Of a DNA stretch of 55,840 nt, positions 51,501 to 55,840 are shown piece after piece. This stretch comes from Bradyrhizobium sp. AUGA SZCCT0158. GTDB taxonomy: Bacteria > Pseudomonadota > Alphaproteobacteria > Rhizobiales > Xanthobacteraceae. The position numbers and the translations under genes were made by a program. The stretch spans positions 1 through 55,840 of the forward strand of contig NZ_JAFCME010000035.1 in assembly GCF_018130065.1 (NCBI RefSeq). Direction: 5' to 3'. The first letter of the stretch is position 1; each line of letters opens with the position of its first letter. The notes beneath the pieces are model-generated. The model did not search any database and had not been told where the DNA came from. It saw only the letters and a list, made by a program, of their open reading frames with translations.

Positions 51501-51637
51501 GTCGGCTTGTTCAGGTCGGGAAACACGTCCACCGGCAGCCGGGTAGCGCTGAAGATGCCGAGCAACACCAGGACCAGTGAAGCCGCTATGACCAAGAGGC
51601 TGTTGCGTAGCGACTGTGTGACGAGAAAGCGAAACAT
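48503..51637 (-). CDS. CusA/CzcA-family heavy-metal efflux RND pump
   Basis: A 1044-residue inner membrane RND transporter. It begins MFRFLVTQSLRNSLLVIAAS with helix 1, followed by two large periplasmic loops, and twelve helices in total. The helix-4 motif is GGIAIAIGELVDDAVVDVEN, where the paired Asp belong to the HME-RND class. It pumps metal ions from the periplasm through an outer-membrane channel, using protons. The metal cannot be read from the motif; it is unlike the CusA form AIGAMVDAA. Its start lies 12 bases after the adaptor stop. The outer-membrane partner is missing here. Confidence 0.95.
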   Translation of the reverse strand: MFRFLVTQSLRNSLLVIAASLVLVLLGIFSATRLPVDVFPDLNKPTVTIMTESDGLAPPEVEQLVSFPIETQMNGVPGVTRVRSVSGIGLSIVYVEFDWGTDIYRNRQQIGERLNLIRTQLPPNTVPQLGPINSIMGQVLLVAVTSDRASAMEVRETADFVVRPRLLTIPGVAQVIPMGGEVRQYRIAPNPPALRSLGVTYEQVELALNQFGVNTGGGFTDQHAREYLIRNIGRTTNLDDLRNVVVAQVNGGPVYLKQVATVEFAPKVKRGDAGYMGKPAVVVSVEKQPNVDTIRLTREIEQALKEITASLPTGMKADQIIFRQANFIETSIGNVERVLLEAGAVVAIVLFLFLMNWRTTAISLAAIPVSILTTAVVFYFAGLSINTMTLGGIAIAIGELVDDAVVDVENIFRRLRENRALEHPRSAFDVVVSASQEVRSGIVYATAIIVLVFVPLFALSGIEGRLFAPLGQAYIISILASLAVSITLTPVMAYHMLPHLKRLDHGDSALVAMLKRANAALLERVFHHQRALMAAALAAVVMAAASAFYLPRAFLPPFNEGTFTINMLFNPGISLAESHRVGLIAERLILEVPEVKTVGRRTGRAELDEHAEGVHSSDLEVNLKPTKRPKTEIVADIRARLAVLPAAINVGQPISHRLDHLLSGVRAEIALKVFGDDLNSLRATADMLRGKLSEIPGLTDLQVEKQVLIPQLEIRVDYGRAALYGVQPAAVIQQLSRLSNGRVISRVVDGYRRFDVTMRLPDRLRTTQTLGDLLIETPAGWIPARQIADVKETEGPNQILRENGRRRVVVLANADGTADMTDIIAAIRKVTASTRLPEGFYVRLEGTFQAQEEASRTIGVLSLLSLLLVFAILYSRYRSAVLAFIIMGNVPLALIGSVAALWLAGQPLSVASMVGFVTLTGIAVRNGILKISHYINLALKEGMPFGHDLVVRGSVERLTPVLMTAMSAGVALVPLLIDAATPGKEILHPVAVTIFGGLLSATLLDTLLTPVLFLRYGEAPLERLRRGAGGSAETAAANSAAEAF

Positions 51638-51649
51638 CTGCCCGGCTCC

Positions 51650-53335
51650 TCAGCGCACTTGGTCGAGCAGTTCGGCGCCCTGCACGACCAGGCGCTTGCC
51701 TCCGGCGAGGCCGGTGGCGATGAGCACGCGGTCGCCGTCGAGCGGCTCCACCCGTACCGGCCGCTGTTCGAAACGCTCGGGCGTGACGTGTTCGTAAACC
51801 ACCTCCTGCCCGTTGGCGTTGCGCACCAGACTGGCCCGCGGCACCGCAAGGCCGACCTTTTCCTCATTGGTGGTGGCCAGCACCGTGACGAACTGCCCGG
51901 CGCGAAGGCCGGAATGGTCGCCCTGAATGGCGAACTGGACCGGAATCGATTGATTGCGGTCCGCAAAGCCTGAGCCCTGATAGACCAGCGTGAAGGTACG
52001 ATCGGTCCCGAGATTCGCAGTCGCGCTGCGAACGCCGGCCAGCGGATCGAAGCTGCGGGCTTCGACCCACAGACGGGTCGGATCGACGATGTGGAAAATC
52101 ACCGCATTGGACTGGGCGATCTGTCCGGCCACCGGTGTGCCTTCGGCGACGACGCCGTCGACTGGCGCCAGCAGCGCTTCGGGCTCACGGCGCGCCCGGT
52201 CGAGCGATCCGCGGCGGTCTTTCAAGCCCTGCAGCTCCGACCTGGTGTCTTCGAGCTGGGAGCGGGCAATGGCGCCGCTCGGCACCAGCGTTTCATAGCG
52301 GGCGAGCCGGCGCTCCACGATGGAAATTTGCTGGTCGAGTTCGCCCTGGCGCTGGCGCATATCCGACACGTCGATGGCCTGCAGCGGCGGGTCGACATAA
52401 GCGAGCACGTCGCCTTTCTTGACCGGCGTCCCCAGTCTCGGAAAACCGCCGGGCGGGGCTGAGAGGCGGCCGCCCACCGAAGCCTGCACGAAGCCGCTGG
52501 CGTTCGGATCGGGAATGATCCGGCCCGGCAGCTCGATGGCGCGCGGGTGCGCACGGGATTCGGTCATCACGGTACGAAGGGCGAGAATGCGTTGCGTGCT
52601 CTTGGGCACGAACACGCCGCCATCTGGCAGGCGCTGTGCGAGGTCGCGAACCGACTGCATCGCGGCTGCCGGAGCGGCGCGATCATGGCCGTCATGGGAG
52701 CGCGATGAATTGTTGGACAGGACGAACGCGCCGGCGACGACGAGAACCATTGCCGCCGCTCTGCGACGCCGCCGGATCAGCGCCATGACGCCGATCCCGG
52801 CAGCAAGCCCGGCCAGGATGGCGATGAACAGCGCCGGGCCGTCGTGATTGAAGTGATAGCCGACCTCTCCCGCAATGGCGGAGGTCGAGAGCCACGATGT
52901 CGGTCCGGCCTTCGCCCCTGGAAGATCCGGAATCACGAGCCGGGCGGGCAACACATCGACATTGCCGTCTTTCGCGACCGTGAAGATCAGGTCGTAAGCG
53001 CCCGGCTTGCTGGACCAGGGCGCGTCGAGGCGATAGGGCTCGCCCGGCCTGGCTGCGGCCTTCTGCGGCCCGGCGGGCGTTTCGATTTCGATTTCGGCGC
53101 CATCCACCGGCTCGTTGGTTGCGAACCGGTCGAGATAGATGACGAGCACGCCTTCGCGCGCAATCGCAACCAGTTCGTGCGCATCCGAGTCGGTCTCGGC
53201 ACGCGGCGCGAGACTGGCGCTCGGCGCCGGAGCGGGCGCGCCATGATCGTGGCCTTCGTGCGCCAGCACCGGGCCTGCCATGAGCAGGAATGACATAGCC
53301 GCCACGCACCGCGCGGCACGGAACAAAAAAGACAT
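51650..53335 (-). CDS. RND efflux periplasmic adaptor with fused His-rich N-terminal domain
   Basis: A 561-residue membrane-fusion protein, longer than usual (about 380-500). The signal ends at VLA, then HEGHDHGAP (His-rich). A domain of about 120 residues follows (DSDAHELVAIAREGVLVIYL), then two hydrophobic segments (about 170-190 and 195-210) and a second His cluster SHDGHDR. From about 230 it is a CusB/CzcB-type adaptor: VQASVGGRLSAPPGGFPRLG, a coiled-coil hairpin (about 320-380), LLAPVDGVVAEGTPVAGQIA and a C-terminal barrel. The fused part probably senses or buffers metal. It is the gene before the RND pump. Confidence 0.9.
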   Translation of the reverse strand: MSFLFRAARCVAAMSFLLMAGPVLAHEGHDHGAPAPAPSASLAPRAETDSDAHELVAIAREGVLVIYLDRFATNEPVDGAEIEIETPAGPQKAAARPGEPYRLDAPWSSKPGAYDLIFTVAKDGNVDVLPARLVIPDLPGAKAGPTSWLSTSAIAGEVGYHFNHDGPALFIAILAGLAAGIGVMALIRRRRRAAAMVLVVAGAFVLSNNSSRSHDGHDRAAPAAAMQSVRDLAQRLPDGGVFVPKSTQRILALRTVMTESRAHPRAIELPGRIIPDPNASGFVQASVGGRLSAPPGGFPRLGTPVKKGDVLAYVDPPLQAIDVSDMRQRQGELDQQISIVERRLARYETLVPSGAIARSQLEDTRSELQGLKDRRGSLDRARREPEALLAPVDGVVAEGTPVAGQIAQSNAVIFHIVDPTRLWVEARSFDPLAGVRSATANLGTDRTFTLVYQGSGFADRNQSIPVQFAIQGDHSGLRAGQFVTVLATTNEEKVGLAVPRASLVRNANGQEVVYEHVTPERFEQRPVRVEPLDGDRVLIATGLAGGKRLVVQGAELLDQVR

Positions 53336-53409
53336 CTGAATGACTCACCTGAGAAGAAGCGTGTTCTCGCTCGCGCGGCCGGCACATCGTGCCGCCGCGA
53401 TATCTTTGC

Positions 53410-53922
53410 TCAGGTGAACGCTCGGGGGGGTTTACGCAGGCTTGCGGGTTCTATGCCCGAAGCAAGCACGGCACCGGTGACATCAAGTCGGTGCGAATGA
53501 ACTGCAGGAGGCAAACATTGCGAGGCTGCAACCAAAGCGGCGCCGCCGCAGCACCCCATGCCCGCCCCGCAACAACCGTCCACGCATCCGTCCGCGTCGA
53601 TCGGCGCTGCATCGGGCACCCGACCTGCGGTCAGGAAAAGCTGGTGCGGGATAGATCCGTTGGCTTTGGTGAGGTCAGCCTCGTTGGTGACTTTGGTGAA
53701 GGCAGCCTCGGCAAAGACGTCCCTGGTGAACGCAGCCTTGGTGAGGTGATGCGCCACCGGCACATGGGCGGCGTGAGGCACCGCGTGATGATGAACGTGG
53801 GCATGTCCCTGCAGGCGGTGGGCCTGGTCGGCATGGGCGCGGGCCAAGGCAGGCGCGAATTGAACGGCGATCAGGACGATCACCGCACAAATAAACTGCC
53901 AAAGCTTTGGGTTCGCGTTCAT
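53410..53922 (-). CDS. Exported His- and Cys-rich protein, probable metal binder
   Basis: A 170-residue protein with a signal peptide (MNANPKLWQFICAVIVLIAV, cleaved after ARA). Its start has HADQAHRLQGHAHVHHHAVP, a His-rich segment. The middle has DGCVDGCCGAGMGCCGGAAL, a cluster of five cysteines, and a hydrophobic segment AALVAASQCLPPAV follows. It probably binds a soft or borderline metal ion in the periplasm or membrane. Start ATG 53922 is chosen at the signal; no strong ribosome site is seen. It lies 74 bases upstream of the adaptor gene on the same strand. I do not recognise the family. Confidence 0.7.
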   Translation of the reverse strand: MNANPKLWQFICAVIVLIAVQFAPALARAHADQAHRLQGHAHVHHHAVPHAAHVPVAHHLTKAAFTRDVFAEAAFTKVTNEADLTKANGSIPHQLFLTAGRVPDAAPIDADGCVDGCCGAGMGCCGGAALVAASQCLPPAVHSHRLDVTGAVLASGIEPASLRKPPRAFT

Positions 53923-54137
53923 CAAGCTCACAATATCACAGGGCTCTCGGCCCTGCATAGGTCAGATTAAAGATGGCTAACGCGAGCTGCGAGCCATTTG
54001 TAGTCGTCTTGCATCTTTCTGTCGCCTTCAGGCCAGCAACGGTTCACGAGGCTTTGATGAACGGGGCTTCTGGTTTCCAGACCGGGTGTATATTCACGCT
54101 CCAAACTGAATACTATTACGGTCGGCATCCCCCAACC

Positions 54138-54500
54138 TCAGTTGAATTTGGCTTGCACGGTCTTGCCATCGGGTGAGGTCAGTTGCACCACCCCCTTCGG
54201 CTGCGCCGTCAGCGTATCGCTGGCGGTTCCGGAAAGCCGCCCGCTTCCGGCAGGTTCCATCGCAATGCGTTGGGCCTTGCCATTCACGACGAAGATGCCA
54301 ACGGCCTTGAATCCGGTTGCGGCGATCGGCTTCTGGTTCGCATCGCTGATGTAGAGGTCGACCTTCTCGGATTTCGAAACCAGCTCGACATGGTACGAGC
54401 CGGCATCCTCGACCCTGCCGCCATTCGTTCCCTGGTGATCGTGCGCCCAGGCGCTGGCCGACGAAGACAAGAGCGCCGCAACCAGTAGAAATTTCTTCAT
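54138..54500 (-). CDS. Small periplasmic protein, paralogue of 48115-48486
   Basis: A 120-residue exported protein beginning MKKFLLVAALLSSSASAWAH. ATG 54500 is chosen because GGAG is seven bases upstream; ATG 54506 also is possible. The mature part has DHQGTNGGRVEDAGSYHVEL, NQKPIAATGFKAVGIFVVNG, RLSGTASDTLTAQPKGVVQL and a QAKF end. It is very similar to the protein at 48115 but lies at the other side of the efflux genes. The histidine at the mature N-terminus (HDHQG) may take part in metal binding. Function unknown. Confidence 0.75.
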   Translation of the reverse strand: MKKFLLVAALLSSSASAWAHDHQGTNGGRVEDAGSYHVELVSKSEKVDLYISDANQKPIAATGFKAVGIFVVNGKAQRIAMEPAGSGRLSGTASDTLTAQPKGVVQLTSPDGKTVQAKFN

Positions 54501-54571
54501 TGTCATTCTCCAGCGATGGCGATCAAGCCGAGGCGTTAAGCCGGCCGACGGCGTCGGCCGGCTTTTCGTCG

Positions 54572-54838
54572 TTAGTGGTGGTGGTGGTGACCGTGATGGT
54601 GGTGACCGTGGTGATGATGATGGCCATGATGATGGTGATGGCCATGATGACGGTGCCAGCGCCAATGCCAGTGACCGTGATGGTGGTGGTGGCCATGATG
54701 GTGATGACCATGATGGTGATGGCCGTGGTGATGATGGCCGTGATGGTGACGCCAATGCCCCGCACTGCTTGCGGAGACGCCGGCAACCAGGATGGCGGTT
54801 GCAGCGAACGCGGAGAGGATTGCCTTACGAAACGACAT
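54572..54838 (-). CDS. Exported polyhistidine protein, 88 residues
   Basis: A signal peptide (MSFRKAILSAFAATAILVAG, then VSASSAG) is followed by about 62 residues with about 45 histidines, arranged as H3-H5 runs separated by single Gly, with four Trp and three Arg in the centre. AGGAG lies six bases before ATG 54838. On the DNA level it is a GGTGATG-type simple repeat, but the signal peptide and ribosome site support expression. It probably buffers metal ions (Ni, Co, Zn or Cu) in the periplasm, in keeping with the neighbouring efflux genes. The opposite-strand frame with many Met/Val is a shadow. Confidence 0.75.
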   Translation of the reverse strand: MSFRKAILSAFAATAILVAGVSASSAGHWRHHHGHHHHGHHHHGHHHHGHHHHHGHWHWRWHRHHGHHHHHGHHHHHGHHHHGHHHHH

Positions 54839-55349
54839 GGTAGCTCCTTGGGTTGTGGTAGCAGGGGATCTGCTCCGTAGTTCGAACCCTATGATCGTCC
54901 TCGTCGGCTGAACGTGAGCTGAAACACGCTGGAGCACTCGCCTCTTCTTGAAGCGTGGACCGGCAAGCGAATCCGCAAGGCAAATCAGACACGAACTGCA
55001 CATTCATCTCGGCGTGCGCCACAATGACGCGCGTCGAAATCGTTTCGTCGTCGATCGTGTCAATGTGTCGAATCGTGTGCATGGCTGTTTGACGCGCGCG
55101 TCATTTCACATCGTTCATGGAAAATTTCTGAACAGTTGTTCAGGCGTCCGCTCGGCGATGAAGGGAAAGACGATCGCCAGCACGTATTGAGGATCGCAAC
55201 CAGCGCCGCGACATGGTGCAACTCCTTGCGGCTCACCTGCGCCGTCGGCCGCAGTGAAATTCGGGCTCGGCAAATAGTTGGTTCTGCTCGATGGAGAACC
55301 AGGCAAAATGGGAGTTGCGATGAAAGCTGATTTGACCGCCTTGAAGGGC
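54839..55349. other. Gene-free stretch upstream of the polyhistidine gene
   Basis: These 511 bases contain the promoter of the polyhistidine gene on the left and lead to tRNA-His on the right. No frame on either strand shows codon bias, a ribosome site or a recognisable motif. A weak dyad GAACAGTTGTTC lies around 55131-55142. Confidence 0.5.
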
Positions 55350-55426
55350 TGGTACAGTTGGGTGGGTTCGAACCACCGACCTCCTGTTCCACAGACAGGC
55401 GCTCTAACCAACTGAGCTACAACTGC
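55350..55426 (-). tRNA. tRNA-His (anticodon GTG)
   Basis: On the minus strand the gene reads GCAGTTG (acceptor), TA, D arm with AGTTGGTTA, CCTGT-CTGTGGA-ACAGG (anticodon loop, GTG at 34-36), variable AGGTC, GGTGG-TTCGAAC-CCACC (T arm), CAACTGT and A, then encoded CCA. Acceptor pair 1-72 is G-T, the discriminator is A73, and base -1 is T rather than G, as in alphaproteobacterial tRNA-His lacking G-1. Confidence 0.97.
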
Positions 55427-55545
55427 ATCCTGCGCGAAGCCTTGGGAAGGATTTGCTTCGGCCGTTCGTGAGTACAGCGGGCATCATCGCTTGAATGTGA
55501 GCTGGCGCACACAGTGGATCGGACGTGCAAATGACAATCCAGCTC

Positions 55546-55693
55546 CGTCATTGCGAGCCGCCCGGTCGGCGCGTAGCGCCGCCGGATGACAGGCTCCGCG
55601 AAGCAATCCATAGCACCACTTGCGGAGGCATGGATTGCTTCGTCGCTGTCGCTCCCTTGCGCAAACGCTTCGCGTTTGTCGCAGGCAATGACG
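55546..55693. repeat. Palindromic repeat (GTCATTGCGAG / GCAATGAC family)
   Basis: It begins CGTCATTGCGAGCCGCCCGG and closes with GTCGCAGGCAATGACG. The inner arms are CGAAGCAATCCATA and CATGGATTGCTTCG. It lies between tRNA-His and the terminal repeat. Confidence 0.85.
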
Positions 55694-55708
55694 ACTTAGC
55701 GAGAGTGG

Positions 55709-55796
55709 CTGCGACAAATTAACCCGACGGGCAAAATTCCGCTTCCCTCGTCGGGCAAATCAACGGTTTGAATTGTCGCGTCCCGCCCGACAAGAG
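55709..55796. repeat. Terminal dispersed repeat, right copy (inverted)
   Basis: The reverse complement of 1-88 with 84 of 88 bases identical. It contains ACCCGACGGGCAAAATTCC and CCTCGTCGGGCAAATC. The first copy is exactly at base 1, and this copy ends 44 bases before the end. Confidence 0.85.
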
Positions 55797-55840
55797 GGGC
55801 GTGCGCACGTCACGAACGCGCGGCGGGATGCGGTGGACGC

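Larger units (their letters stand above)
55427..55840. other. Gene-free right end with dispersed repeats
   Basis: These 414 bases hold a palindromic repeat at 55546-55693 and the terminal repeat at 55709-55796. The last 44 bases (GTGCGCACGTCACGAACGCG and following) resemble a continuation often found with the terminal repeat in Bradyrhizobium, from memory. No gene is seen. Confidence 0.6.

Noticed and set aside
49658..51580. A 640-codon plus-strand frame opposite the RND pump
   Set aside because: It mirrors the pump's codon bias and has no motif; the pump on the other strand is certain.
54572..54760. Short tandem GGTGATG-type repeats resembling a CRISPR or satellite
   Set aside because: The spacing is not regular with unique spacers; the repeats encode His-Gly runs in frame with a signal peptide.
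54500..54880. Plus-strand ORF rich in Met and Val over the polyhistidine gene
   Set aside because: The sequence is the complement of His codons and has no ribosome site; the minus strand has a signal peptide and Shine-Dalgarno.
1..55796. A 55-kb mobile element or genomic island bounded by terminal inverted repeats
   Set aside because: The interval contains core genes (purD, ubiA, hisG, lpxK) and no integrase or transposase; the end repeats are better explained as dispersed intergenic elements.

Overview
The window looks like chromosomal DNA of a Bradyrhizobium-type alphaproteobacterium (order Hyphomicrobiales). The evidence is high GC, an alphaproteobacterial gene stock (DUF2093, DUF4170, DUF6101, DUF2076, HisZ next to HisG, CIRCE-controlled groESL), a ROSE RNA thermometer in front of an hsp20 gene, a tRNA-His without G-1, and many dispersed palindromic intergenic repeats of the kind common in Bradyrhizobium. 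No rRNA, transposase, integrase or CRISPR array is visible. The two ends carry inverted copies of one 88-bp repeat (84 of 88 bases identical), so the window may be a contig that stops in repeats.

Layout. Bases 1-8.2 kb: sensor kinase, HAD phosphatase, amidohydrolase, purD facing xseA, a dienelactone-hydrolase-like protein lacking its nucleophile serine, and a DUF2093 protein. Bases 8.3-13.9 kb: a minus-strand envelope operon (pmbA-type protease, cysQ-like phosphatase, DUF4170, lysophospholipid-acyltransferase-like protein, waaA, lpxK). Bases 14-22.7 kb: DUF6101, ubiA, a proline/alanine-rich exported protein, rsmE, hisZ-hisG, a GT2 glycosyltransferase coupled to a ChbG/YdjC deacetylase, and DUF2076. 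Bases 22.9-29.4 kb: L,D-transpeptidase, orphan cheZ, a lipoprotein, groES-groEL with a palindromic repeat between them, and an exported protein of unknown function.

Bases 29.5-47.5 kb are more accessory. They hold a CrtI-like oxidoreductase, a heat-shock island (ROSE-hsp20 plus five small uncharacterised genes on both strands), a remnant of a tripartite-tricarboxylate binding protein, GMC oxidoreductase, amidase, double-hotdog thioesterase, dCMP-deaminase-like protein, voltage-gated-type channel, MFS transporter, two orphan Bug-type binding proteins, a frameshifted metallo-beta-lactamase-fold gene, a tartrate-dehydrogenase-type gene with its LysR neighbour, and two tiny peptides with double-glycine leaders that resemble RiPP or bacteriocin precursors.

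Bases 47.5-54.8 kb form a metal-efflux island. An RND pump and an adaptor with a histidine-rich fused N-terminus lie together with a His/Cys-rich exported protein, two paralogous small periplasmic proteins at either side, and an 88-residue exported protein with about 45 histidines. The window closes with tRNA-His and repeats.

The best leads for something undescribed are the GG-leader peptide pair, the small-protein neighbourhood of hsp20, and the polyhistidine/paralog set around the RND pump. All functions are inferred by reading motifs and context; no database search was run.
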